Positions 19,172 to 32,245 of a stretch of 64,000 nucleotides of DNA are shown here, in pieces (the first letter of the stretch is position 1; each line of letters begins with the position of its first letter). The stretch is from Curvibacter sp. GWA2_64_110. Lineage in GTDB: Bacteria > Pseudomonadota > Gammaproteobacteria > Burkholderiales > Burkholderiaceae_C. The position numbers and the translations under genes are program-made. Location: assembly GCA_001797315.1 (NCBI GenBank), contig MGPC01000031.1:124001-188000 (forward strand), read 5' to 3'. The notes below the pieces were generated by a model that searched no databases, was not told where the DNA came from, and saw only the letters and a program-made list of their open reading frames with translations.

Positions 19172-19953
19172 ATCCGTTGGCCAACGTGCAGCACATCACC
19201 TCCAGGGACAATCCTCTGCTGAAGGAGCTGCGCCGCCTGAGCGAGGACAGCACGGCCTACCGCAAGCTGGGGCGTTTCTGGGTCGAGGGCGACCATCTGT
19301 GCCGGGCCGCGCTGCTGCGGGGCTGGCAGCCGGCCATTGCCGTGTTTTCTGAGTCTTTTTGGCCTTCGGCGCCCGTGGGTATTGCGCAAGCCGCTATCAA
19401 AAACATGGTGATTCCGGATGCGCTGCTCGCCGGCATCAGTGGGCTGGAGTCGCCTGCTGGCATGGGTTTCGTGTTCGATCTGCCCGAGGCGGTCGCTTTG
19501 CAGTCCGGCGTGGCCTCGGTGCTCCTGGACCGCGTGCAGGATGCCGGCAATGTCGGCTCCATCCTGCGCAGCGCGGCCGCCTTCGGTTTTCGCCAGGTGA
19601 TCGCGCTCAAGGGCACGGCGGCGCTGTGGAGCCCGAAGGTGCTGCGTGCCGGCATGGGCGCGCATTTCGGCCTGCAGCTGATCGAAGGCGTCGAGTTGTC
19701 CGCACTCGATGCACTGGCCGTGCCCATCATCGTGACCAGTTCGCACCAGGGGGCGCTGATCCAGCAGCAGCACCTGCCCTGGCCCTGCGCCTGGGCGCTG
19801 GGGCACGAAGGGCAGGGCGTGGGCGAGGCGCTGATGGCGCGCGCCGCCCTGTCGGTGCGCATCGGCCAGCCCGGCGGCGAGGAGTCGCTCAACGTGGCGG
19901 CAGCGGCGGCGATCTGCCTGCACGCCAGCGCAGTGGCGGCTGCCACGCCCTGA
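19168..19953 (+). CDS. TrmH/SpoU-family RNA 2'-O-methyltransferase
   Basis: This 261-residue SPOUT methyltransferase has an N-terminal substrate-binding domain ([19 protein letters not shown] followed by RFWVEGDHL). The C-terminal catalytic domain shows all three SpoU motifs: [21 protein letters not shown] (motif 1), [13 protein letters not shown] (motif 2) and [20 protein letters not shown] (motif 3). It probably methylates a ribose in rRNA or tRNA; the exact site cannot be read. The GTG start overlaps the rnhB stop. Codons around 19355-19404, between the two domains, are formed by an interspersed repeat translated in frame, a likely inserted linker. Confidence 0.92.
   Translation: MNPLANVQHITSRDNPLLKELRRLSEDSTAYRKLGRFWVEGDHLCRAALLRGWQPAIAVFSESFWPSAPVGIAQAAIKNMVIPDALLAGISGLESPAGMGFVFDLPEAVALQSGVASVLLDRVQDAGNVGSILRSAAAFGFRQVIALKGTAALWSPKVLRAGMGAHFGLQLIEGVELSALDALAVPIIVTSSHQGALIQQQHLPWPCAWALGHEGQGVGEALMARAALSVRIGQPGGEESLNVAAAAAICLHASAVAAATP
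19355..19404. repeat. short interspersed repeat, copy 2 (in frame in the RNA methyltransferase gene)
   Basis: On the minus strand the blocks TTTTTGATAGCGGCTTGCGC, TACCCACGGGCGC and GAAGGCCAAAAA follow the same order and spacing as copy 1 at 3319-3374. It is translated without breaking the frame and falls in the linker between the two domains of the host protein. Confidence 0.75.
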
Positions 19954-19978
19954 TGCTTGTTTTTTAAGCACCTTCAGG

Positions 19979-20002
19979 GGCGCCACAAGCCGGAGTGGCG
20001 CC
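19979..20002. other. strong hairpin upstream of carA
   Basis: A perfect eight-base stem, GGCGCCAC (19979-19986) with GTGGCGCC (19995-20002), encloses an eight-base loop. No T-run follows, so it is not a classic terminator on either strand. It lies 26 bases after the methyltransferase stop. It could end that transcript with help or act as an operator. Confidence 0.5.
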
Positions 20003-20022
20003 AGGGGAGATAAGCACTCGGC

Positions 20023-20028
20023 TATAAT
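20023..20028 (+). promoter_or_regulatory. candidate -10 element of carAB
   Basis: A consensus TATAAT lies about 120 bases before the carA start in an otherwise GC-rich spacer (19954-20149). No convincing -35 hexamer is found at 16-18 bases upstream, so the promoter call is tentative. The resulting leader would be about 115 bases long. Confidence 0.4.
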
Positions 20029-20149
20029 CGACAGCTGTTCAGAAATCCAGCCGCCCCAGCGCATTTCAAGCCGAACCCCTCTCAAAAGCAGCAGCCAGGA
20101 CTCGTTTCTTGTGGATGCGTGGGCGCGCCCGTAACCAACGGAGTACCCA

Positions 20150-21313
20150 GTGCTTTTGTCTCTCAAGGGAACCACCCCCCACGCCATCCTGGCGCTCGCA
20201 GACGGCACGGTCTTTCTCGGCAATTCGATCGGTGCCACCGGCACCACCGTCGGCGAAGTGGTGTTCAACACCGCCATCACCGGCTATCAGGAAATCCTCA
20301 CTGACCCGAGCTACTGCCAGCAGATCGTGACGCTCACGTATCCGCACATCGGCAACTACGGCGTCAACACCGAGGACATCGAAGCTGACAAGGTCCATGC
20401 CGCCGGCCTCATCATCAAGGACCTGCCGCTGCTGGCGTCCAACTTCCGCTGCACCGAAACCCTGTCGCAGTACCTGGTACGCGAGAAGACGGTGGCCATC
20501 GCCAACATCGACACTCGCAAGCTGACCCGCCTGCTGCGCACCAAGGGCGCGCAGAACGGCGCCATCGTCGCCCTGGCTGCCGGCCAGGAGGTGACGCAAG
20601 CCGCCATCGATCAGGCCATTGCTGCCGCCAAGGCCGCACCCAACATGGCCGGCCAGGACCTGGCCAAGGTGGTGACGGTGACCAAGCCCTACGACTGGAC
20701 CCAGACCGAATGGCAACTCGGCTCCGGCTACGGCACGCAGACGGCGCCGAAATTCCATGTCGTCGCCTACGACTTCGGCGTCAAGAAAAACATCCTGCGC
20801 ATGCTGGCAGAGCGCGGCTGCAAGGTCACCGTGGTGCCGGCGCAGACGCCGGCGGCCGAGGTGCTCAAGCACCAGCCGGACGGCATCTTCCTCTCCAACG
20901 GCCCGGGCGACCCGGAGCCGTGCGACTACGCGATTGCTGCCGCGCGCGAACTGATCGAGACCGGCATCCCGACCTTCGGCATCTGCCTGGGGCACCAGAT
21001 CATGGCGCTGGCCAGCGGCGCCAAGACCTTCAAGATGAAGTTCGGCCACCACGGCGCCAACCACCCGGTGAAGGACCTCGACACCGGCCGTGTCAGCATC
21101 ACCAGCCAGAACCACGGTTTTGCCGTGGACGAAAAATCGCTGCCGGCCAACCTGCGCCCCACCCACGTCAGCCTGTTCGACGGCACGCTGCAGGGCCTGG
21201 CCCGCACCGACAAGCCGGCGTTCTGCTTCCAGGGCCACCCGGAAGCCTCGCCCGGCCCGCATGACATTGCCTACCTGTTTGACCGCTTCACGGCGCTGAT
21301 GGAGAAAAAGTAA
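20150..21313 (+). CDS. carA: carbamoyl-phosphate synthase small subunit (glutaminase)
   Basis: CarA (387 residues) hydrolyses glutamine and channels ammonia to CarB for carbamoyl phosphate, feeding arginine and pyrimidine synthesis. The N-terminal domain contains [17 protein letters not shown]. The class I amidotransferase domain has the nucleophilic Cys in [13 protein letters not shown] and the His-Glu pair in [15 protein letters not shown]. The start is GTG at 20150, with GGAG six bases before it; the [19 protein letters not shown] start agrees with homologues. It is followed by carB with no gap. Confidence 0.97.
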   Translation: MLLSLKGTTPHAILALADGTVFLGNSIGATGTTVGEVVFNTAITGYQEILTDPSYCQQIVTLTYPHIGNYGVNTEDIEADKVHAAGLIIKDLPLLASNFRCTETLSQYLVREKTVAIANIDTRKLTRLLRTKGAQNGAIVALAAGQEVTQAAIDQAIAAAKAAPNMAGQDLAKVVTVTKPYDWTQTEWQLGSGYGTQTAPKFHVVAYDFGVKKNILRMLAERGCKVTVVPAQTPAAEVLKHQPDGIFLSNGPGDPEPCDYAIAAARELIETGIPTFGICLGHQIMALASGAKTFKMKFGHHGANHPVKDLDTGRVSITSQNHGFAVDEKSLPANLRPTHVSLFDGTLQGLARTDKPAFCFQGHPEASPGPHDIAYLFDRFTALMEKK

Positions 21314-24559
<3,246 letters not shown>

Positions 24560-24573
24560 TTGCCGCATCCTGC

Positions 24574-24617
24574 CGGGGGCAGGCTGGCGCATGGCGCCGG
24601 TCTGCCCCCGTTACTTT
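24574..24617 (+). terminator. hairpin after carB, probable terminator
   Basis: CGGGGGCAG (24574-24582) pairs with CTGCCCCCG (24602-24610), with a second stem inside the loop (GGCGC with GCGCC). The sequence TTACTTTT follows. The T-run is interrupted, so termination may be partial and leave some read-through into greA. Confidence 0.6.
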
Positions 24618-24641
24618 TGACCACTGTAAAACTGACCTGTT

Positions 24642-25118
24642 ATGGCCACCATTCCGATTACCATCCGCGGCGCTGAAAAGCTCAAGGCCGAGCTGCACCG
24701 TCTCAAGACGGTGGATCGTCCTGCGGTGATCAACGCCATTGCCGAAGCGCGTGCCCAGGGTGACCTGAGCGAGAATGCCGAATACGACGCCGCCAAGGAC
24801 CGCCAGGGTTTCATCGAAGGCCGCATCCAGGAGATCGAGGGCAAGCTCTCGGCCGCCCAGATCATCGACCCGAGCCAGGTGGACGCCGGCGGCAAGGTGG
24901 TGTTCGGCGCCACGGTGGAGCTGGAAGACGAGTCGACCGGCGATGCCGTCAAGTACCAGATCGTGGGCGAGGACGAGGCGGACCTCAAACTCGGCCTGAT
25001 CAACATCAGCAGCCCGATCGCCCGCGCCCTGATCGGCAAGGAAGAGGGCGACACCGCCGAAGTGCAGGCCCCCGGCGGCGTCAAGCGCTACGAGATCGTG
25101 GCCGTCAGCTACCTCTGA
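24642..25118 (+). CDS. greA: transcription elongation factor GreA
   Basis: GreA (158 residues) rescues backtracked RNA polymerase by stimulating transcript cleavage. The N-terminal coiled coil contains the functional tip [21 protein letters not shown] with the two acidic residues that reach the polymerase active site. The C-terminal FKBP-like domain shows [16 protein letters not shown] and [14 protein letters not shown]. Length is exactly that of the family. The carB-greA linkage is common in beta- and gammaproteobacteria. The ribosome-binding site is weak. Confidence 0.97.
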   Translation: MATIPITIRGAEKLKAELHRLKTVDRPAVINAIAEARAQGDLSENAEYDAAKDRQGFIEGRIQEIEGKLSAAQIIDPSQVDAGGKVVFGATVELEDESTGDAVKYQIVGEDEADLKLGLINISSPIARALIGKEEGDTAEVQAPGGVKRYEIVAVSYL

Positions 25119-25123
25119 ACGCC

Positions 25124-25576
25124 ATGTCGCTGACCGCACGTCTGGGTTTGCTGCGTGAGCTGGCACCGGCCTGGCTGGCGGCCCTGTGGTGGGGCAGCCT
25201 GAGCACCATCGGTTTCCTGGTCGTGCCGCTGCTGTTTCTCTACCTGCCGACGCCCGCCATGGCCGGTGGCATGGCGGCCAAGCTGTTCACGGCGCAGACC
25301 TGGGTGTCGCTGAACTGCGGCCTGTTGCTGTTGCTGTTGACGAGGCCAAATCAGGCTGAAAGCCATGCCAACCGCGCGCGGGCAGCTATTGTTTTCATAG
25401 TGGCCGGCATGTTGCTGGCGCTGCTGTCGGAATTCGCCGTGGCGCCACGCATCGTGGCGCGCGAGAACCTCGCGCTCTGGCACCGGGTGGGCAGCGGCCT
25501 GTACCTGCTGCAGTGGTTGTGCGCCGGTGCCGCCTTCTGGCGGCTGGCGGCATCCGGCCGCCGTGCTCAGGTCTGA
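25124..25576 (+). CDS. DUF4149 domain membrane protein
   Basis: This 150-residue protein has about four hydrophobic helices (LAPAWLAALWWGSLSTIGFL, LLFLYLPT, LNCGLLLLLL and IVFIVAGMLLALL) and fits the DUF4149 family, whose function is unknown. It begins five bases after the greA stop, so it is probably in the same transcript. Residues TRPNQAESHANRARAAIVF are encoded by an interspersed repeat (25345-25400) translated in frame between two membrane helices. Its 3' end overlaps the convergent yhbY gene by ten bases. Confidence 0.85.
   Translation: MSLTARLGLLRELAPAWLAALWWGSLSTIGFLVVPLLFLYLPTPAMAGGMAAKLFTAQTWVSLNCGLLLLLLTRPNQAESHANRARAAIVFIVAGMLLALLSEFAVAPRIVARENLALWHRVGSGLYLLQWLCAGAAFWRLAASGRRAQV
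25345..25400. repeat. short interspersed repeat, copy 3 (in frame in the DUF4149 gene)
   Basis: On the minus strand the copy begins CTATGAAAACAATAGCTGCC, continues CGCGCGCGGTTGGCATGG and ends with a CAAATTTGGCC-like block (CTGATTTGGCC). The block order is that of copies 1 and 2. It encodes a loop between membrane helices. Confidence 0.7.
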
Positions 25577-26043
25577 CTGCGCTTCTTGACGCTGGTCTGC
25601 TTTTTCGGTTTGGCACGTTTGACGGTGCCGCCGGCGGTCAGGCGCTGGTTGCCCAGCACGCGCAGCGTCTTGACTTCGGGGCGCTGGCCCCCACGTTTGC
25701 TGAACTTGAGCACCTTGACGTCGCGCGGGCCGGGCATGCGGTCCTCGTCTTCGGCACGGACTTTCTCCGGCTTCGGGCGCCACAGCACCAGCAGCTTGCC
25801 GATGTGCTGGATCGGCGCGGCGTTGAGCTCGTCGGCCAGGGTCTGGAAGATGGTCTCGCGCTCGGCACGGTCGTCGTTGAAGACGCGCACCTTGATCAGG
25901 CCATGGGCCTTGAGCGCGGCGTCGGTTTCCTTTTTGACGGCGGCCGTCAGGCCGTCGCCGCCGATCATCACGACCGGGTCGAGGTGGTGGGCCTCAGCGC
26001 GAAATTCCTTGCGCTGGGCGGGAGTCAGTTGAATGGCAGGCAT
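25567..26043 (-). CDS. yhbY: YhbY family RNA-binding (CRM domain) protein
   Basis: This 158-residue protein has a CRM domain over its first ~95 residues: [48 protein letters not shown] and [10 protein letters not shown]. YhbY associates with pre-50S ribosomal particles. The C-terminal tail is long and basic ([15 protein letters not shown]), which is an extension relative to the ~97-residue E. coli protein. The start is ATG 26043; the frame stays open to 26166, but that would run into rlmE leader sequence. It is divergent from rlmE, with only 58 bases between start codons, so the two ribosome-maturation genes share a promoter region. Confidence 0.9.
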   Translation of the reverse strand: MPAIQLTPAQRKEFRAEAHHLDPVVMIGGDGLTAAVKKETDAALKAHGLIKVRVFNDDRAERETIFQTLADELNAAPIQHIGKLLVLWRPKPEKVRAEDEDRMPGPRDVKVLKFSKRGGQRPEVKTLRVLGNQRLTAGGTVKRAKPKKQTSVKKRSQT

Positions 26044-26101
26044 GTCGGTATTATCCCTTGTATGCAGCCGGCAGGTGCCGGTTGTCCCCCCTGAGAGAAG
26101 A

Positions 26102-26785
26102 ATGAAAGTCAAAACCAAGAGCAAGAAGGTCAACAAGGCGTGGCTCAACGACCACGTCAACGACACCTACGTCAAGCTCGCGCAGAAGGAGGGCTACCGT
26201 GCGCGCGCGGCCTACAAGCTCAAGGAGATCGACGAGACGCTGCACCTGATCAAGCCGGGGCATCTGGTGGTCGACCTGGGTTCTGCGCCCGGCGCCTGGA
26301 GCCAGTACGTGCGGCGCCGGCTGGCGCCCGGCGGCGCGGCGGTGGGCGAGCTCAAGGGCGCCATCATCGCGCTCGACCTTCTGCCCATGGAGCCGATCGA
26401 AGGCGTGCAGTTCCTGCAGGGCGACTTTCGCGAGCCCGAGGTGCTGGCGCAGCTGGAGCAGTTGATGCAGGGCCGGCAGGCCGATGTGGTGGTGTCGGAC
26501 ATGGCGTCCAACCTGTCGGGCATCGAATCGGCCGATGCCGCGCGCATGGAGTACCTGATCGAGCTGGCGATCGACTTCTGCCAGAACCACCTCAAGCCCG
26601 AGGGCGCGCTGGTGGCCAAAGTGTTCCATGGCAGCGGCTACAACCAGGTGGTGAAATTGTTCAAAGACACGTTCCGGATCGTGAAACCGATCAAGCCCAA
26701 GGCCTCGCGTGACCGTTCGTCTGAAACCTTTCTGGTCGGATTGGGGCTGAAGAAAACCGCCGACGCGGCGCCTGCCGCCACCTGA
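26102..26785 (+). CDS. rlmE: 23S rRNA (uridine-2'-O-)-methyltransferase RlmE
   Basis: RlmE/FtsJ (227 residues) methylates U2552 in the 23S A-loop with S-adenosylmethionine, a late step of 50S maturation. The K-D-K-E tetrad is visible: Lys in [10 protein letters not shown], Asp in [12 protein letters not shown], Lys in [12 protein letters not shown] and Glu in [11 protein letters not shown]. The SAM motif is [15 protein letters not shown]. The ATG at 26102 is preceded by GAGAGAAG. It precedes ftsH, as in E. coli and most proteobacteria. Confidence 0.97.
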   Translation: MKVKTKSKKVNKAWLNDHVNDTYVKLAQKEGYRARAAYKLKEIDETLHLIKPGHLVVDLGSAPGAWSQYVRRRLAPGGAAVGELKGAIIALDLLPMEPIEGVQFLQGDFREPEVLAQLEQLMQGRQADVVVSDMASNLSGIESADAARMEYLIELAIDFCQNHLKPEGALVAKVFHGSGYNQVVKLFKDTFRIVKPIKPKASRDRSSETFLVGLGLKKTADAAPAAT

Positions 26786-26941
26786 AGCCTGAAAACAGAC
26801 GCCAATGGGCAGGAAATCCCTTGCAGTGCCAATGGCTGTAACAGGCAAAATCAATCGGCCTGTGGCTTGAAAGGCCTAAAATGGCACTCAACTATGGGTT
26901 TCCCCGAGCTTGCCTCTTGAGCTCGTCTATTGGAGCTGCAC

Positions 26942-28861
<1,920 letters not shown>

Positions 28862-28879
28862 GGTCACATTGAAGTTTGC

Positions 28880-28909
28880 AAACGGGGCTTGGCGCCCCGT
28901 TTTGCTTTG
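28880..28909 (+). terminator. intrinsic terminator after ftsH
   Basis: AAACGGGGC (28880-28888) pairs with GCCCCGTTT (28894-28902) around a five-base loop and is followed by TGCTTTG. The stem is nine base pairs, AT-closed at the base. The arrangement is nearly symmetrical and could also work on the other strand. Confidence 0.75.
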
Positions 28910-28933
28910 TGTAGAGCCTGAATTGCAACTTTC

Positions 28934-29797
28934 ATGATCTGGTTAACCTCCCGTTTCAGCATCGACCTGTCCCGGCCGCAGGTGATGGGCATCGTCAACG
29001 TCACACCCGACTCCTTTTCCGACGGCGGCCAGCATGCATCTACCTCGGCCGCCCTGGCGCACTGCGAGCAGTTGCTCAAAGAGGGCGCCGACATCCTGGA
29101 CATCGGCGGTGAATCGACCCGCCCCGGCGCGCCGCCGGTGCCGCTGGCCGAGGAGTTGGCGCGCGTGCTGCCGGTGGTGCGCGCGGCCGTCAAGCTCGGT
29201 GTGCCGGTCTCGGTCGACACCTACAAGCCACAGGTCATGCAGGCGGTGCTCGACCTGGGCGCCGACATCGTCAACGACATCTGGGCGCTGCGTTGGCGCG
29301 ATACCCCTGACGGCCTGGACGGCCGGCAGGTGGTGGCGCGGCATCCGGCCTGCGGCGTCTGCCTGATGCACATGCACCGCGAGCCGCAGACCATGCAGGC
29401 CGCACCGATGGAAGGCGATGTGGTGCCGCAGGTGCTCTCATTTTTAGAGCGTGCTGCGCAGGATCTACAAGGGCTGGGGGTCGAAAAGACCCGCGTCGTG
29501 CTGGACCCCGGCATTGGCTTCGGCAAGACCGTGGCGCAGAACTTCGCGCTGCTGGCGCGCCAGGCAGAATTGCTGGCGGCCGGTTACCCGCTGCTGGCCG
29601 GCTGGTCGCGCAAGTCCTCCATCGGCGCCGTGGCCAGCCCACCGCCCGGCACCTCGCTGCCGGAGGGTGTGCACGAACGCATGGTGCCCAGCGTGGCGGC
29701 CGCGCTGCTGGCGGTCGAGCGCGGCGCCGCGGTGGTGCGCGTGCATGACGTGCTGCCCACCGTGCAGGCGCTCAAGGTGCTGGCTGCTATAAAATAA
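28934..29797 (+). CDS. folP: dihydropteroate synthase
   Basis: FolP (287 residues) joins p-aminobenzoate to dihydropterin pyrophosphate in folate synthesis and is the sulfonamide target. Diagnostic blocks are VMGIVNVTPDSFSDGG, DILDIGGESTRPGA and VLDPGIGFGKTVAQNF. The ATG at 28934 lies 25 bases after the ftsH terminator. Residues around SFLERAAQDLQGLGVEKTR are encoded by an interspersed repeat (29437-29488), and a truncated copy makes up the 3' end of the gene. The ftsH-folP-glmM order is conserved in proteobacteria. Confidence 0.97.
   Translation: MIWLTSRFSIDLSRPQVMGIVNVTPDSFSDGGQHASTSAALAHCEQLLKEGADILDIGGESTRPGAPPVPLAEELARVLPVVRAAVKLGVPVSVDTYKPQVMQAVLDLGADIVNDIWALRWRDTPDGLDGRQVVARHPACGVCLMHMHREPQTMQAAPMEGDVVPQVLSFLERAAQDLQGLGVEKTRVVLDPGIGFGKTVAQNFALLARQAELLAAGYPLLAGWSRKSSIGAVASPPPGTSLPEGVHERMVPSVAAALLAVERGAAVVRVHDVLPTVQALKVLAAIK
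29437..29488. repeat. short interspersed repeat, copy 4 (in frame in folP)
   Basis: In plus orientation the blocks TTTTTAGAGC, GTGCTGCGCA and GATCTACAAGGGCTGGGGG follow the order of the family's A/T-rich head, GCGC centre and GGCTGGAGG-like tail. It is more diverged than copies 1-3 and fully translated. Confidence 0.5.
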
Positions 29798-29813
29798 GTA
29801 GCATGTGGCGCAT
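29786..29813. repeat. short interspersed repeat, truncated copy 5 at the folP 3' end
   Basis: GCTATAAAATAAGTAGC followed by ATGTGGCGCATG matches only the first half of the repeat family. It contains the folP stop codon (TAA) and leads into the glmM leader. Confidence 0.45.
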
Positions 29814-29837
29814 GAACCAAGAGAGCAGGGATAAGAA

Positions 29838-31169
29838 ATGAGCAGAAAATATTTCGGCACCGACGGCATTCGCGGCACGGTGGGCCAGTCACCCATCACG
29901 CCCGACTTCGTGCTGCGGCTGGCGCACGCCGTGGGCCGCGTGCTCAAGCGCAGCGAGGCGCGCCCGCTGGTGCTGATCGGCAAGGACACCCGCATCTCCG
30001 GCTACATGCTGGAGAGCGCGCTGGAGTCGGGTTTCAACTCGGCCGGTGTCGACGTCATGCTGCTCGGCCCCTTGCCGACCCCCGGCGTGGCCTACCTGAC
30101 GCGTGCCCAGCGCGCCTCGCTCGGCGTGGTGATCAGCGCCAGCCACAACCCCTACCCGGACAACGGCATCAAGTTCTTCAGTGCCCAGGGCACCAAGCTG
30201 CCCGACGAGTGGGAGCAGGCGGTGGAAGCGGCCATGGACGAATCGCCGGTGTGGGTGGAGTCGGCAGCTCTGGGCAAGGCCCGGCGTCTGGACGATGCGG
30301 CCGGCCGTTACATCGAGTTCTGCAAGAGCACTTTCGCCACCGACCTCACGCTCAAGGGCCTGAAGATCGTGGTGGACGCAGCGCACGGCGCGGCCTATCA
30401 GATTGCGCCCAAGGTATTCCATGAACTCGGCGCCGAGGTGGTGGCCATCGGCTGCGCACCCGACGGCCTGAACATCAACCACGAAGTCGGCGCCACCCAT
30501 ACCGACGCGCTGGTGGCGGCGGTCAAGGCGAACCATGCCGACTACGGCGTGGCGCTCGATGGCGATGCCGACCGCCTGATGATGGTCGACGCCTCCGGCC
30601 GACTCTTCAACGGCGACGAGTTGCTGTACCTGATGGTGGACGACCGCCTGGGGCGCGATGAGCACGTGCCGGGCGTGGTGGGCACGCTCATGACCAATAT
30701 GGCGGTGGAGGTTGCGTTGAAGAAGCGCGGCGTGCAGTTTGTGCGTGCCAAGGTCGGCGACCGCTATGTGCTCGAAGAGCTGCACAAGCACAAGTGGCTG
30801 CTCGGCGGCGAAGGCTCGGGCCACCTGCTGGCGCTGGACAAGCACACCACCGGCGACGGCCTGGTGTCGGCGCTGCAGGTGCTGCAGACCTGCGTGCGCA
30901 GCGAGCGCAGCATGGCGCAGCTGCTGGCCGATGTAACGCTGTTCCCGCAGACCCTGATCAACGTGCGCCTGCAGCCGGGGCAGGACTGGAAGGCCAACAC
31001 CCGCCTGGCTGCCGAAACCAAGGCGGTGGAAGCGGAGTTGGGTGAAGCGGGGCGCGTGCTGATCCGCGCCAGTGGTACTGAACCGCTGGTGCGTGTGATG
31101 GTGGAAGCGCGTGATGCGGCGCAGGCGCAGGCCTGTGCTGAGCGGTTGGCGCAGACGCTTAAGGGTTAA
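29838..31169 (+). CDS. glmM: phosphoglucosamine mutase
   Basis: GlmM (443 residues) converts glucosamine 6-phosphate to glucosamine 1-phosphate on the way to UDP-GlcNAc for peptidoglycan and lipid A. The phosphoserine loop is [19 protein letters not shown]. The metal-binding loop is [13 protein letters not shown], the sugar-binding loop [11 protein letters not shown], and the phosphate-binding loop near the C-terminus [15 protein letters not shown]. The start [13 protein letters not shown] is typical. It follows folP, and a stem-loop lies just after the stop. Confidence 0.98.
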   Translation: MSRKYFGTDGIRGTVGQSPITPDFVLRLAHAVGRVLKRSEARPLVLIGKDTRISGYMLESALESGFNSAGVDVMLLGPLPTPGVAYLTRAQRASLGVVISASHNPYPDNGIKFFSAQGTKLPDEWEQAVEAAMDESPVWVESAALGKARRLDDAAGRYIEFCKSTFATDLTLKGLKIVVDAAHGAAYQIAPKVFHELGAEVVAIGCAPDGLNINHEVGATHTDALVAAVKANHADYGVALDGDADRLMMVDASGRLFNGDELLYLMVDDRLGRDEHVPGVVGTLMTNMAVEVALKKRGVQFVRAKVGDRYVLEELHKHKWLLGGEGSGHLLALDKHTTGDGLVSALQVLQTCVRSERSMAQLLADVTLFPQTLINVRLQPGQDWKANTRLAAETKAVEAELGEAGRVLIRASGTEPLVRVMVEARDAAQAQACAERLAQTLKG

Positions 31170-31206
31170 GCATTTCCCGTCGCCGCGGATAGCGGCTGCG
31201 AAATGT
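31170..31206 (+). terminator. stem-loop after glmM, possible terminator
   Basis: CATTTC (31171-31176) pairs with GAAATG (31200-31205), and inside it GCCGC (31182-31186) pairs with GCGGC (31192-31196). Only TTGTTG follows rather than a T-run, so intrinsic termination would be weak. Confidence 0.4.
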
Positions 31207-31377
31207 TGTTGAGATCAAACTCCGAGGCGAGGCTTGCGTCGGTTTTGTCTACCGGATCGATGTACATGCGCGGTTTTGCGGGTTGTCACGGGGTGTGAAT
31301 AGCCCTGACTAGGCCCGAGCTCTGACAGAATACCTTTATAAATCAGGCACTTGGTTGCAATAGCGGAGGCGCAGACC

Positions 31378-31428
31378 ATGAACATCCGGCCATGTTATTT
31401 CGCACTTTTGCGGTCTATATCAAGTTAG
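31378..31428 (+). CDS. possible 16-residue leader ORF upstream of the cassette-like ORF
   Basis: A strong ribosome-binding site (GCGGAGGCG) lies about eight bases before ATG 31378. The frame is MNIRPCYFALLRSISS, then TAG, and the stop lies inside the GTTAGGC that begins the cassette-like segment. It may be a short leader peptide, or the interrupted start of a gene into which the downstream segment was inserted. Nothing else supports translation. Confidence 0.3.
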   Translation: MNIRPCYFALLRSISS

Positions 31429-31790
31429 GCATTACAAATGGACCTCGCACCTCTAGCAAATGCTTTCGAAAAAATGCCAGACGCAGTCGTCGCGTTGCTA
31501 CTCGGCTCGTTCGCACTGTGGTTTATTGGGGTTTACCTTATTTTGGCGCGAAGCATCAAAAGAGAAGGTCGCTCCGTCTGGCAGGTCTTCAATCCGTTCA
31601 CACATACCAGGCTGAATCGCCAAGACTGGCTGTTGCTCCTAGCCTTAGCGGTCCTTTGTCTGTCGGGCGCGGCGTTCGCCATCAACTGGCTCGCATGGTG
31701 GTGAATGTGATGCCTAACCGTCGGCTGTTGATCGGCACTTGCCCGGCGATACGCGCCCCCGCGAATGCGCTACAAACGGGACGTTGAACG
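31426..31790 (+). mobile_element. integron gene-cassette-like segment
   Basis: The segment starts with GTTAGGC (31425-31431 region; fits the core-site rule GTTRRRY) eight bases before a small ORF. After that ORF's stop comes GCCTAAC (31711-31717; fits RYYYAAC and is the exact reverse complement of GTTAGGC). A further GTTRRRY match, GTTGAAC, lies at 31784-31790. The last 80 bases form an imperfect inverted repeat of attC-like length. The segment is visibly lower in GC than its flanks. There is no integrase in the window, and the inner L-boxes of a classic attC are poor, so this is a hypothesis. Confidence 0.4.
31438..31704 (+). CDS. small membrane protein of unknown function (88 aa)
   Basis: I do not recognise this protein. 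It has two clear hydrophobic helices, AVVALLLGSFALWFIGVYLIL near residues 17-37 and LLLLALAVLCLSGAAFAINWL near residues 66-86. A basic loop (RSIKREGRSVWQVFNPFTHT) lies between them, so it is probably an inner-membrane protein with both termini on the same side. Base composition is lower in GC than the neighbours, suggesting transfer. It is the only ORF of the cassette-like segment. No ribosome-binding site of note lies before the ATG, only ATTACAA. Being a hypothetical, its reality is moderately supported by composition and helices. Confidence 0.6.
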   Translation: MDLAPLANAFEKMPDAVVALLLGSFALWFIGVYLILARSIKREGRSVWQVFNPFTHTRLNRQDWLLLLALAVLCLSGAAFAINWLAWW

Positions 31791-31802
31791 GGCGTTTCTG
31801 CT

Positions 31803-32225
31803 TTAGATGCGCCGCCCCTGCGCATCCACCACCGCTTCCCCATCCTCCTTGCTGAACGCGCTTTGCTGCGGCTGCGGCAGGATGTCCAGCACCAATTCGG
31901 ACGGGCGGCACAGTCGTGTGCCCAGTGGTGTGACGACGAGGGGGCGATTGATCAGGATTGGATGCGCCAGCATGGCGTCGATCAGTTCGGTGTCGCTGCG
32001 CGCCGGATCATTCAAACCGAGTTCGCCGCACAGCGCTTCCTTGCCGCGCATGATTTCGCGTACGCTCAGGCCGCTGGCGGCAATCAGGGCAAGCAGTTGC
32101 TCGCGCGTCGGTGGCGTCTTCAGGTACTCGATGACCTGCGGTTCCACGCCGCTGTTGCGGATCATGGCCAGCGTGTTGCGCGAGGTGCCGCACTTGGGGT
32201 TGTGATAAATCGTGATGTTTGTCAT
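31803..32225 (-). CDS. arsC: arsenate reductase, glutaredoxin-coupled ArsC family
   Basis: This 140-residue enzyme reduces arsenate to arsenite. The N-terminal ITIYHNPKCGTSRNTLAMI contains the catalytic Cys of the HNPxCGTSRN motif. LKTPPTREQLLALIAASGLSVREIMRGK and HPILINRPLVVTPLGTRLCRP, with its conserved arginine loop, complete the family pattern. The length is typical. It is the last gene of the arsenic operon, 20 bases after acr3. A second, unrelated arsenate reductase lies upstream of acr3, so the operon has both the glutaredoxin and the thioredoxin routes. Confidence 0.95.
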   Translation of the reverse strand: MTNITIYHNPKCGTSRNTLAMIRNSGVEPQVIEYLKTPPTREQLLALIAASGLSVREIMRGKEALCGELGLNDPARSDTELIDAMLAHPILINRPLVVTPLGTRLCRPSELVLDILPQPQQSAFSKEDGEAVVDAQGRRI

Positions 32226-32245
32226 GGCGAAATGGGAGCAAAGAA

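Noticed and set aside
24620-24648. A possible promoter (TTGACC...TGTTAT) directly before greA.
   Set aside because: The putative -10 would overlap the greA start codon, so it could not drive a normal greA message.
31166-31267. A 33-codon minus-strand ORF (MYIDPVDKTDASLASEF...) after glmM, with a reasonable amino-acid composition.
   Set aside because: It has no clear ribosome-binding site, overlaps the glmM stop and has no recognisable domain. It might be a gene remnant, but I cannot support it.
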